From Aphrocallistes beatrix (taxonomy: Eukaryota > Porifera > Hexactinellida > Sceptrulophora > Aphrocallistidae), in NCBI GenBank assembly GCA_963281255.1, contig OY725490.1, forward strand, positions 2,294,001 through 2,358,000: 64,000 nucleotides of DNA. The letters run 5' to 3'. A model generated the notes under the pieces. The model was given only the letters and a program-made list of their open reading frames with translations. It had not been told where the DNA came from and ran no database searches. The translations under genes and the position numbers were made by a program. This document shows, piece after piece, positions 31,138-42,453 of the stretch. How positions within the stretch are numbered: position 1 is the first letter of the stretch; every line of letters starts with the position of its first letter.

Positions 31138-33004
31138 TAATCCTATATTGGATATGGTATAAACTATTTCTGGATCACCAGTCTAAGTATTTTTTCTATT
31201 ACAATTTCACACATGAATTTTGATTCAACTGATTTAGTACAGTGCTGGTCAAAAAGAATTGCTCAAAATCAATGTATGTCGTATAGTAAACGTCAAATAG
31301 TTTCAACTCACTAGATTAGTTTCTTTCTTGCGAAATCATATACATCTTATATATTAAAACTCTAGGATTTTTTTGTTTGTTTGTTTGTTTGTTTGTCCGA
31401 ATTGATTGAAGAATTGACAAGTCGTAGAGATACGAAAATTGGCATGTAGGTGTCAAATGGTGAATCTAGGATTAAGTTCGAAATGAAAGAACTTTTCCCA
31501 AACACCTGCCTTACAGAGAACTAAATTTATACTATCTTAATTACGAGATTATTCAAATTAAGCAAAATGAACAAACGACTGTTTCAGTCATTTGCAAAGA
31601 GAACTACTCACAAATACCGCTTTGTAGTTCGTTCGCTTCGGCTGCTTCATAGCACAGCACAACACTATTAGGAGCATTTCTCACACATTATACGTAGTAT
31701 GATGGATAGAATTTCATCCTTTGTGATTTAATTTAGCTATTTTACAACTCCTAAAATTTCGTTTATTCGATAAAATATTTTTCTTCTTTTGAACACAACA
31801 TGAACCATATTGAAGTCAACTCAAACATAAAATATGCACGTTTTGTGATCTTAATTGCCGGAGCTGTCTAAGTACTCATGCAATTAGACTGCAATATTAT
31901 ATCATGGATCAACCTATGAAGTGTTCAAATGCTGATCCTGTTCTACCACCTCCTGTCTGCAATTATACATAAATGTCAGTGCCAGAAAATCTGGTGGATT
32001 AGTGGCTGATATGTTGTAAGTGTTTGCAGGATTTTTCATATTTTAGACGATCAATAAATCTAAAAAATTATGCTTCTATGCAGAGACAGAGAAAGCTGTA
32101 CTGTAGATACACCATTTAGACTTTTTCATAGATTGCGTATTACAGGTATTTCTAAACCACAAATACCAATTTTTCAAATATGATATTTACTAAACCACTC
32201 TAGATTACTTCTGCTACCTTGAAATGAGAGCAAAATCTAGTTACCTTTGAGAGGAAAATGGCTCAAATTATTTTGTGAATTCAAATATATGATGCCAGCA
32301 AATGATTCGATAAAAACTATTTAAGTAGATCAATGCTCTCTCAAGGTAAATGTGCTTAACAGAGATAACCTACTAGTCATGATGTTCCAAAAAACCTGAA
32401 TGAAATGTTGGTATTTCAGTAACTTTGCTGGTCCGCTGGTTTTGTACCACAGACCAGTATTTGACTGGCCATTTGGGGTGTATGATTATAATATCCAGAA
32501 TTATGATAACGCACATTTTCTTCAGAATATGCGAAAATTGAAAGAAAAATAACCAAAAAAGAGTGTCAACACTTGTGGTTTAATACTGACTGAATTTAGA
32601 GGCGATGCTGCCAAACTAAATAAGTTATTAAGCAAATCCCATCGTTACGTCATAATCTCATAATTTCGTATGAAAACAATTGACTTTTAATATTACACCT
32701 GAATTCTCAAAATACTACGATGCATGATCTCTCCAATAAATTCTTAACTGATAAACAATAAAAAAGACAACAATTGTGTTTTAGTAGTGTAGAAGAGATA
32801 TCATATAGCACATATTTATCACAATAATGTGTGAAGAAACTGAAAATCCACCACGGAAATAAAATATTGTCGATCACAAATATAACATAAAATTCATAAA
32901 ATTAAACAAATGTTAAAATAGAGACTACATCGACTATGGCTAATAGAGGGAGAATGAGATAGAAATAAGAAGAGAGGATGAGTGTACTACTAGGAGACTA
33001 AGAT
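31138..33004. other. Spacer between NHL copies 4 and 5
   Basis: Holds a (TTTG)n microsatellite at about 31370-31397, a CAGTGCTGGTCAAAAAG fragment resembling a Tc1-type end near 31242, and from 31480 the flank shared with 17870-18990 (receptor 3' flank). Near 32040-32400 are A/T-rich blocks that also occur at 45770-46150. No ORF. Confidence 0.55.
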
Positions 33005-34213
33005 TCAGTATTTCTGAAAGCAGTCATTCTCTACACCGCAGTTAACACATATAATAGATCCACTGTTATCTAGTGCTATACCACGTGAGAACTCGAGATG
33101 TCCTCTTCCTAATGAGTGCTTGAGAACTCCATTAGGAGAGAATATATGAATTTCTGATGGATCTAAGTTTGAAATAAGAAAGTTACCTCTGGAATCTATT
33201 GTGAAAAAGCAAGCATCAGTCATTGGTGCTGTCTGTCCTCTAAGCTTGATTGTGTTCTGAAGGAGACAATCCTTGTTATAGCAATAAATTTCATTTTGTT
33301 TCGCAGATAGTATGTAGATAGAGTTAGCATGGATAGTGATGTCAAATGGAGATTTGATTTCTCCGTAAGCAAAATCTTTCAGGTATTTAAGTTCAGAATC
33401 GAATATGTTAATCTGTTGTAGGCTATTGTCACACACATAAACCAAACCTTCTTCATAGCACAGAGCTTGAATAGAACTGAAGCATCCTGGTGTATCACCT
33501 CTTGAACCAGTTTTCTTCAAGAACTTAGCAGATTTATGAAACTTAAGCAAGAACGATTCTTGATCAGTCACGAATACTTCATTGTCTGACAAACAAATTC
33601 CATAAGATGCTTTCAAGTATTTATGAGTGAATGATCGCAAATAATCTCCGTTAATACTCAAGACTTGAATACGATTGTTGTCCATATCCACTACATAAAC
33701 CTCGTTAGTGTTTCTATCAATCGATATTCCATGAGGATTCATGAACTGTCCATTCTTATCACCACGTGAACATTTTTTAAGAATTGGATTTTCCCTCCCT
33801 ACGTACTGAGGAAGTAACTCAATGAGATCTGTTTCTTCGATTCCTTTCAGGATTCGTTCGGATGGACAACGAAATTCAATTAGATTCACATTCAAACTCG
33901 GAACTTTCATTTCCTCTTTCGAACGGATCTTCGCTTCGAAGCTTTCTTTTATCGGATCCAGATCTTCTCCTAGTAGATTGCTGGTCATCACACTAACTGC
34001 ATTATCTCTCGCTATTCGGAGTTGCTTGATTGCTTCATCTAGTTGTATGTTATTATCATGAGCTGACTTCATGACTGACAGACGAGATAACAAGTCTTGT
34101 TTACGTGTCTCTAAAGCTTGGAACAATTCTTCAAATGTTTGAAATATTTCTCTCTCCAAAGCTTGAAACTTTCTATCGAAATCACTTTCTCTCGTAACTC
34201 CTGCAGTTGCCAT
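33005..34213 (-). CDS. NHL copy 5: coiled-coil plus NHL-repeat protein, 402 aa
   Basis: Intact; MATAG start, six blades, N-D-C-F-Q-K-Y end. It shares L-S-V-M-K-S and E-E-M-K-V-P-S with copy 4, its array neighbour, and R-G-Q-T-A-P-M-T with copy 6. In blade 1 it reads D-M-D-N-N-R-I-Q-V; the variable surface positions of the propeller differ among copies while the scaffold is constant. Predicted promoter at 37164-37179. Confidence 0.87.
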   Translation of the reverse strand: MATAGVTRESDFDRKFQALEREIFQTFEELFQALETRKQDLLSRLSVMKSAHDNNIQLDEAIKQLRIARDNAVSVMTSNLLGEDLDPIKESFEAKIRSKEEMKVPSLNVNLIEFRCPSERILKGIEETDLIELLPQYVGRENPILKKCSRGDKNGQFMNPHGISIDRNTNEVYVVDMDNNRIQVLSINGDYLRSFTHKYLKASYGICLSDNEVFVTDQESFLLKFHKSAKFLKKTGSRGDTPGCFSSIQALCYEEGLVYVCDNSLQQINIFDSELKYLKDFAYGEIKSPFDITIHANSIYILSAKQNEIYCYNKDCLLQNTIKLRGQTAPMTDACFFTIDSRGNFLISNLDPSEIHIFSPNGVLKHSLGRGHLEFSRGIALDNSGSIICVNCGVENDCFQKY

Positions 34214-34253
34214 TATCCTATATTGGAGATTGCATAAACCAATGTTGCAACTA

Positions 34254-34440
34254 TATAGAATAGTTCAATATTCGGTTGGACCAGATACAATTTGATAAAT
34301 AGTTGATATTTGGTTGAGATTGAGAACCGGATATCAGTATTCGCATTGGGTTGAACTAACCGAATATTAGCAGTAATTCTATTTGGTTTAGGAGCTATTC
34401 ATGAATACTGATATTCGGTTCAATCGGTTTCAACCTTGGT
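34254..34440. repeat. Repeat rich in ATATTCGGTT words
   Basis: Several partly inverted ATTCGGTT/AACCGAAT words; the TGAATACTGATATTCGGTTC portion recurs at 47990-48065 upstream of NHL copy 7. Likely a MITE fragment. Confidence 0.45.
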
Positions 34441-34929
34441 ATAAACTATTTCTGAATCACCAGTCTAAGTATTTTTTTCTATTACAATTTCACACATGAA
34501 TTTTGATTCAACTGAATTAGTATTATTTATAACGCATAGATCTCAACTTTGAGTGGCCCAAAGCGGGTCGCTTTAGTCACTAGCTACCATATCCACCAAG
34601 TTTTTGATTCTGGGATCCTAGTGACATTGCGAAACCAGGTTTAGTATTATTTTCTGAAACGTCACGTCTATGTTAAGAACTATTTGCATCAGAAATATGA
34701 GTTCCTAGGGAATTCTGGGTACTACAAGTATTTTGGATCATGTTGCTTTAATATATTAGGGTGTAAAATCACAAATGAGGAAGGGAAGCAGATACATTTT
34801 TGCTATCCCGAGCTCCCCGCTTATGGCATGGAGGTTCTACTGTATGTATTATTATCAGACTTTGTCCTTATGTTCAGTCTCATTTATCCCACAAACGCGG
34901 TATGAAGCAAACATATATGGGCATGCTTA

Positions 34930-35018
34930 ATTTACGGGACGGGACGAGTTAAGGTGCCTAATTTACGGGACGGGACGAGTCAAGATGCCAATCTACGGGA
35001 CGGAGTGCCGTCCTGTAG
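34930..35018 (+). repeat. Short tandem repeat with ACGGGACGGGACGAGT
   Basis: Three imperfect units of about 31 bp, each containing TACGGGACGG; the last is followed by its complement (CCGTCCTGTAG). Similar CCCGTCCCGT words occur near 21285, 28647 and 42811. Confidence 0.6.
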
Positions 35019-35023
35019 ATTGA

Positions 35024-35118
35024 ATAGATCCTTTCGTGTATACAGTGTACATGGATTTGATTAGATTAGAATTGTAAATAAAGGAAAAAAGATTTGGAAT
35101 CTTTTCTAATCATGGTGT
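35024..35118 (+). repeat. LTR-like fragment, copy 1
   Basis: AATAGATCCTTTCGTGTATA through GGAATCTTTTCTAATCA; a second copy at 50056-50160 is followed by ATGGTGTCGAAAC, which looks like a primer-binding context after an LTR. No ORF. Confidence 0.4.
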
Positions 35119-35129
35119 GATAAAACAGG

Positions 35130-36640
35130 AATTTTCCGTGATAAGGAAAACACTAAGTTTGATAGAATTCTAATTTGAGAAATGACAATACTAATAATGT
35201 TCGTAGTCAATATATACTAGAACATACACAAGCCTACAGTGTTACTAGAGCATACTCCTACTGAGGTGAATATGACTTGTTGATACTATCTAGGTAACCT
35301 AGTTACCTGACATCAGGTACCTCCCCCTCGAAGATGTGCTATCCACGAGTCAATCTGACTCGAATCTCTCTGGTTTCTTCTTAGCCCTAGTTGATCTTCT
35401 CAGGGTTACTTCCTCGTTCCTTCTCTGGTCTCTTACCACTGGTTCTATAGCCCGCGGGTCCGGCTGTCGTTGACCTTCCCGACTCTCTGTGGCTTCCCTT
35501 ATATATACCTGGGTAGGGGCTATCCAGTGTTCTACCGTCCCGGATGGCATGACTTTACACTCATCCAGATGTAACCATGTTGTCCTGGCTCTTTCCCTTC
35601 TCTCTTCACGTTTGTGTGCCTAAAGTCCACTACCCTGTATGGGCCCTGGTACATAGGGTTTAATCCATCCTCTCTCGTACAGTTTCTACGGTATACGCTC
35701 TCCCATACCTCAACTACAGTGGGCGTAAGAGCTGTTCTTCGGTTGTGGAAGCTTTTATACATTTCCTTCGCATGTCTGGTATTGGTTTCTGCTTGTCCCC
35801 ACAACTCTGCCGGGTGAGTAGGTACTGTGTCGCACCCCCCGATGTAACGGCTTCCCTTTGTCGTTGTCTTCTTAGTTAGCCTCTGCCACCACGTCAATTA
35901 GTGAACGTAATTTTGTACCGTACATCAGCTCGTGAGGCGTGAATTTGGTGCTTGCGTTTCGCAGGGAATTGTGAACGAAAGATGCTCTGAAGCACCCTGG
36001 GCCACTCCGTCTTCTCGCTTCTGTGCTCGGCCGAGTTGGCACCGTAGAGTTTGCTTCACACTTTGAATCGCCCTTTCTGCCTCCCCGTCTCCTGCTGGGT
36101 GATAAGGAGAGACCGTTTCTTTACTAACCCATACTTCAACACAGCTCCCGGATAGCTTTCCCGTCCACGTTCCTCCCCTGATCATTCAACAGTACTTTTG
36201 GGATTCCGTGTCTGTAAATCCATTCTATCATCAATGCTTCCTCGACCGACTCAGCCGTCTGATCATGCATGGCCACTGCCTCGATGTATTTCGAAAACAG
36301 GTCCACAATCATTGGAACGTAGCGATGTCCCCGTGAAGACCACGGTAGTGTTGCGATGATACCGTTCCTACTCATCTCGTCGATTTGTCTCCCAATCTCG
36401 GTCTCTGTGTCAGGAGAGACTCTCAATGAACGGTGTTTGATCGGCCGGTCATCGAGGGGAGTAATTCGGTGTTCTTATCTCTTTAGGCTGCCTGTAGTTC
36501 GTGGCGAATACCTCACTATGTTTTGCCAATATATTGTGTATGGCTTCTCGCTGTCTCCAGGGAAGCGCCGGATTAACATAGAATTTGGTGTCCTTAGAGT
36601 CAGTTATCTGCATGCACTCGGCTCTTGCCAACGGCTGTCC
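35130..36640 (-). mobile_element. Ty3/gypsy-type retrotransposon remnant
   Basis: Minus-strand fragments of one pol reading through several frames: reverse-transcriptase N-terminal region (36640 to about 36340; T-E-I-G-R-Q-I-D-E-M), then directly an integrase core (about 36330-35925; V-P-M-I-V-D-L-F-S-K-Y and L-N-D-Q-G-R-N), then an integrase C-terminal part and an R-R-S-T-R-A-K-K-K-P-E-R-F end near 35350. The RT catalytic part, RNase H and the first part of integrase are deleted. A purine run (GAGGGGGAGGT on the minus strand, about 35330-35318) precedes a likely 3' LTR start TGATG at 35315. Defective. Confidence 0.75.
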
Positions 36641-37163
36641 ACCATGAATTGAGAATCCTGTGTCCAGCCAGCCGTCACATTTGTTGCGTTTTTTATTTAG
36701 AAAATTGTCAGATTCTCCTTTAGGATGCAGGCTGCGTTCGCTTTAATTAACCACGGTTGCCCCTGGGATTTGTCTATTTATAGTAAATACCAAAATAGCT
36801 TAAACCGGAAATGACGTGACACATTCCAGGGGCAACCATGGGATATTATATGATTACTAACTCGCAAACACTTAACTATCCCTGTTAAGCCCTTACTCCA
36901 CCTGGATCCAAAATCTTTCTCAGTGGTCCTGGAAGGATTTTTAAGAAATTATTTTGATATTCTATAGCTCAGGGAAAAATACATTATTTGAAAACTTAGC
37001 CGATTAATCTAATAAACCAATAATTGATACTCAATACGACTCACCTCAAATGAATTTCAAGGAATGATAACAAGAGTTTGATAGGTTAATATTGTAATAA
37101 AGAAATGTTAGAAGTACTTAAGTAGTTAGAATGAATTATTGAAGCACATCATCAGTACAGTTG
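36641..37163. other. Spacer upstream of NHL copy 5
   Basis: Contains the TTGTCTATTTATAGTAAATA block that also occurs near 21480, and from 37010 the conserved NHL first-exon region (donor GAG|GTGAGT, exon end 37045). The intron of copy 5 would be about 2.8 kb because the retroelement lies inside it. Confidence 0.5.
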
Positions 37164-37179
37164 TTCTTATACTGAAACT
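37164..37179 (-). promoter_or_regulatory. Conserved TATA-like promoter core, NHL copy 5
   Basis: AGTTTCAGTATAAGAA on the minus strand, same arrangement as the other units. Confidence 0.5.
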
Positions 37180-37459
37180 AGTGTGAGACTATACTGTTTA
37201 GTCCAAAATAGAATCAACTACTAACATCTCAAATTACAAGAATAGTAAATCAAATTGAACTTTCAAAAAATATATCTGGTAAATACAGGTGTTTCATAAA
37301 TCATGAACGAAGCTAAATTGCTTTCATTTCACTTATGATTGGGATAACATGACGGTTTTAGTAACATTTAAAAGGAAATCCAGTCATTTATGAAAAATAA
37401 TGGAATAAGCATTTGGATTAAGAATTAATTTATTTCAATACCTACTCAATATATTCTAG

Positions 37460-37552
37460 GTGGCTGGAATCCTCCCCAACCTATCCGGTCTGCTACGAGA
37501 CGACAGCATAGCATGGCTCAGCTACGTCTTCGTGGTAGTCAACGCTTCACAG
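37460..37552 (+). pseudogene. Relic of receptor helix-6 exon (gene B 16735-16879)
   Basis: GTGGCTGGAATCCTCCCCAA to the CACAG|GTAGTT donor is almost identical to the 3' two-thirds of the gene B exon (V-A-G-I-L-P-N-L-S-G-L-L-R ... V-N-A-S-Q). The 5' third is gone and unrelated sequence ending TATTCTAG precedes it. The downstream intron continues to match gene B until the hAT insertion. Confidence 0.88.
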
Positions 37553-37693
37553 GTAGTTAGCTTGTTTGTTAGGAAATACTATGCAAAAACCCAGTTTAAT
37601 TTTGTGCCTGAAGAGGGTATAAGCAGGCATTTTGGATCAGAAACTTTGCATATGTACGAGAATGTAGGCATTTTAACTGGTAATAGGTATAAG

Positions 37694-40609
37694 CAGGGGC
37701 GTCGGAAGCTCGTATGTCATGGGGGGGATTAAAGAATAATAACATTATGAGATTCATTAACTTTAATTATTCATTCAGAATTTTGTATTTAAGAGCTAGG
37801 GAATTTGCCAAACTTCCTTTCGCGGCGTTCATTACTTATGAACGCTCTTGCTATTTTCAGACACTCTGTTTCCCCAGATTTTTCCCTCTCGATTGCGAGA
37901 ATGGAGAGTTGGGTCATTCTTGCTTGTGTCATTGTCGATCTGAGCCATGTTTTAAGCCGACGAAGTACACTAAAGCTTCGTTCGGCACTCGCTCCAGAGA
38001 CTCCAACTACCAATAGAATTGTCACTAGCCGTGTAATATTAGGTAGCATATCTCTCACCTCTTTAGTCAATGACTTCTACATTGAAATAAAGCATGTAAT
38101 CGACGTCACCGGTGACTTTTCTGACTTTACTAATCGCTTTAACATCTGAAGTTCGAATTGCAAATCTTCGACTGAAGATAAGTCATTCTTGTAAAAGGTG
38201 TACACAGATGATATCAAGCTATCTTTATTACCTTCTGTATTTATCACTGACAGGAAAAGCTGTTCAATATTACCTATCATACCCAAGTTAGTTTTATCGA
38301 AGGTATGTTTCAATTTTTCAACCAACACATCTAAGAACTCTATAAACTTTGCTCTCCAATGTTCATAGGGGGATAACTGTAAGGCTGGAGTATAACTTGT
38401 TAGATTAATGTCGTATTCTATTATTGGATTCTTTTTGCGGATACGGTTTTCTTTTGGAGGATGAATATCTAATTCTTCAGAGATTTTCAAGCAATTTTTG
38501 TAAATCTCGTTGAAATCAGTGTCGTTCATTCTCATATCAGACAGCTCATCAATGACATAATTAGCTGCTTCTATAGCTCCAAAGATTGTGGCTTCTTTGG
38601 ATTGTAGTGCCTTAGATAGCATTTCTACTCGTTTGAATATTGGAAGAAGCAAGTTAATTGAAAGTAGAGTCTCAAACTGATAAAGCCTAAGCTAGAAACC
38701 ACGAGCAGTAGCTGCAGTTTTGGCATCTGCAGTCTCAGCTAAGTCATGCATGACTTGAAGCAGGACATCATATTCGTTTCGGGTTGCTGATAAAAGTTTA
38801 CCACGAAGTACCCAACGAGTTGGACATGCTGGTCGTCGAACAGCAGAGTTTAGTTCGTCATCTGGATGAAGCTCACTGTGCAATTTCTTCACCAAATCAA
38901 ATCTTTTACGGCTGTCACGTATAAAATTCGATTGAGAATTCAAAAATTGCATCAAATCACAACTCCAACGACTGCTTTCGATAGTATGTTGCAGATCTAA
39001 ATTTAGACCGTGGTTTTTGCAATACACAAAAACAGCTTCTGGAACAATTTTCTGGATTTCTGCTCTCACGCCTTTATGAATTCCTATCATATTCGCTGCT
39101 CCATCATATATTTGACCGCGACAGTATGAAATATCAATATTAAGCCTTAGAAGTGCATCTTTAATGGTATCTGCAATCTTCTCTCCAGTAGTTGAAACCA
39201 TTGTGACTAAACCCAGAAAGTATTCGTTTACAGTGAAATCTGGAGCCACGCTTCTAAGAATCACTGACAACTGTTCCTGTCCTGTAATATCTGTTGTTCC
39301 ATCAGCACAAATCATAAAGTACTTGAAATTTCTTAATTCTTCAGAAATTCGTCGTTGAACATCATGAGCTAATAGCTGGATAATCTCATTTTGAATATCA
39401 GGTGACATGTATTCCAAACGGGTAGAAGAAAGACATTTGGAAAAACTAGTGCTATCAGTTGAGCGCAGTTTCATCAGCTTAATTAGTAAACCGGAGTCTG
39501 TATCATGGCCTCGAACTGGCAACGCACACTCACCCAGAAATTTCAGACTAGTTATTACTCCAACTAGGAAGCTCCGCCACTGTTCTTGCGAATTCAGCAT
39601 GGCTGCATCCAACTGAGTAGAGATAGTAGCTTGCTTCGTGACATACAGCTGTACTTCTACAGCAACCTTGTGTTGCCGTGATTTCTTGTGGTCATGAATT
39701 TTTCTATCGCTTTTTTCCAATTGCAAAATCCAATATTGCTATCAGTAAATGAAGGTTCAATTTTTAGATTATTAGGGAATTTTCGTTCTTGTAGTGTTTT
39801 GGAACATGGGTAACATATCACGATGTCGCGTTCGTGTACATAGTGCAAGAAATCAAAAGTTTCGAACCAATGTTTTTGGGGCTTTAAATTGATCAGATGA
39901 TTTTTCCCAAAGGTTCTGAAGGGTAAACGATTGCAGTCTAGAGGGACATAGCGTTCTGTGAGACCTAATGAATTCACTAAGTCAGCTTCACCAATCACGA
40001 TTTCATGCTCATCTAACTCCACAGATTCGACATATGGTTCTATTGATTCTTCGAAACCAAGATGGGCCTCTTGATCCGTATTATTAGTGAATCCACCTTG
40101 AGATTGACTGGCCTTCGGTATTTTGCACATCTCTACAAGCGATATTTGTCGATGTCTCTTACGATTATTACTACCAGATGGACAGGTCATGTTTCTTTAT
40201 TGTAGTTTTTAGAAATCGTCGAAATTAATTAAGCACAGAAACAACAAATCAATGATAAAATCGTAATCTGAGTTAATTTATATTAAGTTGAATCATTACT
40301 ACTGTCTCAGTAACAGTGTACTTTTTCATCACAGCAGATATGAAACAAATGGAAAACAATTTTATAAGTTATCAGTTATGTATACACACATAACAAGGTT
40401 TCAATCATCAACATATTCTATGATTTAAAGTATCAGGCTTCAAACCAGTTTTCAAATTGCAGACTGGTGTATGAGGTTTCCTATTCAAGCTAAGAAATTT
40501 GAAATTTGTTACTATCAAATCGCGATTACGCGTGGGGGGGATAATCCCCCCTCGTTTAAATTATGGGGGGGATGAATCACCCCCATCCCCCCCGCTTCCG
40601 ACGCCCCTG
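37694..40609 (-). mobile_element. Complete hAT transposon with 8-bp target duplication
   Basis: Perfect 16-bp inverted ends CAGGGGCGTCGGAAGC and an exact 8-bp duplication GGTATAAG (37686-37693, 40610-40617). The homologous intron of gene B (near 17008) has a single, uninterrupted ATTATAAGAGC. Subterminal G-runs lie near both ends. 2916 bp; the transposase on the minus strand is broken in three places. Confidence 0.95.
37789..40190 (-). pseudogene. hAT transposase (ZMYM1-like), one frameshift and two TAG stops
   Basis: Reading 40190 downward: N-terminal region with a TTF-type zinc-finger pattern (K-H-W-F-E-T-F, C-Y-P-C, H-x(n)-H), a frameshift near 39695, then the catalytic region (I-C-A-D-G-T-T-D-I; C-R-G-Q-I-Y-D-G-A-A-N-M; C-K-N-H-G-L-N-L), an in-frame TAG at 38692-38694, an alpha-helical insert, a second in-frame TAG at 38077-38079, and the C-terminal hAT dimerisation region (S-A-E-R-S-F-S-V-L-R-R-L-K). 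Everything else is collinear, so inactivation is recent. Confidence 0.9.
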
Positions 40610-40617
40610 GGTATAAG

Positions 40618-41244
40618 AGCAAAGTATTTGTATGAAATAATACAGTGTGTAAAAGTAAATAACAAAAAGTATTCATAAAAGTGCTGTTTTAGAAAACTAT
40701 AGCGAAATGAACCAACAGTCCATGGCTAACTCACAAATGTCGTTTTGTAGCTTTAGTTCGTTCGCTTCGGCTGTTTCATGGCACCACGCACAACACTATT
40801 AGGAGCATTTCTCACACATTATAGTATGATGGATAGAATTCTATCCTTTGTGATTTGTTTTTGCTATTATACAACTAATGATTCGTTTGTCAAATAAAAT
40901 AATATTTTTTATCTACGAAATACTATTGAGGTCAATAACAAAATATGTCATCCATTTATGTGTTTCAAAATTCTATTTGTGAAGCGTCTAATCAACGGGG
41001 ATTTATATGAGACCTACAATTTAGTCATAATCCCGCAATTGTACTAAAACAACAGAGCGCTATTGACTTTAGTTTTCTACCTGTGTGGTCTCTCTAATTA
41101 ATTCTGAACTAACAAACAACACAAGTATAACTAATAAATTATATTAATCAACTAACGCTAAATAAAGATTACATAGAGCATTAATATGAGGAAAAGAAAC
41201 AAAAATAAGAGGAGAGGATGAGTGTACTACTAGTAGACTAAGAT
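40618..41244. other. Receptor-derived intron remainder and flank of NHL copy 6
   Basis: 40618-40735 continues the gene B intron (GTAAAAGTAAATAACAAAAA) interrupted by the hAT; from 40745 the shared receptor/NHL flank follows to GATGAGTGTACTACTAG next to the stop codon of copy 6. No ORF. Confidence 0.65.
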
Positions 41245-42453
41245 TCAGTATTTCTGAAAGCAGTCATTCTCTACACCGCAGTTAACACATATAATAGATC
41301 CACTGTTATCTAGTGCTATACCCATTAAGGACTTGAGAAGTCCTCTTCCTAATGAGTGCTTGAGAACTCCATTAGGAGAGAATATACGAATTTCTGATGG
41401 ATCTGCGTTTGAAATAAGAAAGTTACCTCTGGAATCTACAGTCAAAAAGTAGGCACTAGTCATTGGTGCTGTCTGTCCTCTAAGCTTGATTGTGTTCTGA
41501 ATGCGGCAATCCTTGTTATAGCAATAAATTTCATTGTATTTTGTAGATAATATGTAGATAGAATTAGCATGCATAGTGATGTCAAATGGAGATTTGATTT
41601 CTCCGTAAGCAAAATTTTTCAGGAATTTAAGTTCAGAATCGAATATGTTAATCAGTTTTATGCTATTGTCACACACATAAACCAAACCTTCCTCATAGCA
41701 CAGACCTTTTATAGCACTGAAGCATCCTGGTGTAGTACCTCTTGAACCAGCTTTCTTCAAGAACTTTCCAGATTTATGGAACTTAAGCAAAAACGTTTCT
41801 TGATCAGTCACGAATACTTCATTGTCTGACAAACAAATTCCATAAGATGCTTTCAAGTGTTCATGTGTGAATGATCGCAAATAATCTCCGTTAATACTCA
41901 TGACTTGAATACGACTGTTGTTTACATCCACTACATAAACCTCGTTAGTGTTTCTATCAATCGATATTCCATGGGGATTCATAAACTGTCCATTCTTATG
42001 ACCTTGAGAACATTTTTTAAGAATTGGATTTTCCCTCCCTACGTACTCAGGAAGTAACTCAATGAGATCTGTTTCTTCGATTCCTTTCAGGATTTGTTCG
42101 GATTGACTACGAAATTCAATTAGATTCACATTCAAACTCGGAGCTTTCATTTCCTCTTTCGAACGGATCTTCGCTTCGAAGCCTTCTTTTATCGGATCCA
42201 GATCTTCTCCTAGTAGATTGCTCGTCATCACACTAACTGCATTATCTCTCACTATTCGGAGTTGCTTGATTGCTTCATCTAGTTGTATGTTATTATCATG
42301 AGCTGACTTCACAGCTGACAGACGAGATAACAAGTCTTGTTTACGTGTCTCTAAAGCTTGGAACAATTCTTCAAATGTTTGAAAGATTTCTCTTTCCAAA
42401 TCTTGAAACTTTCTATCGAAATCGCTTCCTCTTGTAACTCCTGCAGTTGCCAT
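41245..42453 (-). CDS. NHL copy 6: coiled-coil plus NHL-repeat protein, 402 aa
   Basis: Intact. Nearly identical to copy 3 from the start to about residue 303 (the duplicated segment), but the last two blades (R-G-Q-T-A-P-M-T; N-C-G-V-E-N-D-C-F-Q-K-Y) look like copies 5 and 8. It is thus a mosaic, by unequal crossover or gene conversion. Predicted promoter at 43792-43807. Confidence 0.87.
   Translation of the reverse strand: MATAGVTRGSDFDRKFQDLEREIFQTFEELFQALETRKQDLLSRLSAVKSAHDNNIQLDEAIKQLRIVRDNAVSVMTSNLLGEDLDPIKEGFEAKIRSKEEMKAPSLNVNLIEFRSQSEQILKGIEETDLIELLPEYVGRENPILKKCSQGHKNGQFMNPHGISIDRNTNEVYVVDVNNSRIQVMSINGDYLRSFTHEHLKASYGICLSDNEVFVTDQETFLLKFHKSGKFLKKAGSRGTTPGCFSAIKGLCYEEGLVYVCDNSIKLINIFDSELKFLKNFAYGEIKSPFDITMHANSIYILSTKYNEIYCYNKDCRIQNTIKLRGQTAPMTSAYFLTVDSRGNFLISNADPSEIRIFSPNGVLKHSLGRGLLKSLMGIALDNSGSIICVNCGVENDCFQKY

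Noticed and set aside
38077-38694. Possible TAG recoding in the hAT transposase
   Set aside because: All other genes here end normally in TAA, TAG or TGA and a frameshift is also present; simple decay is enough.
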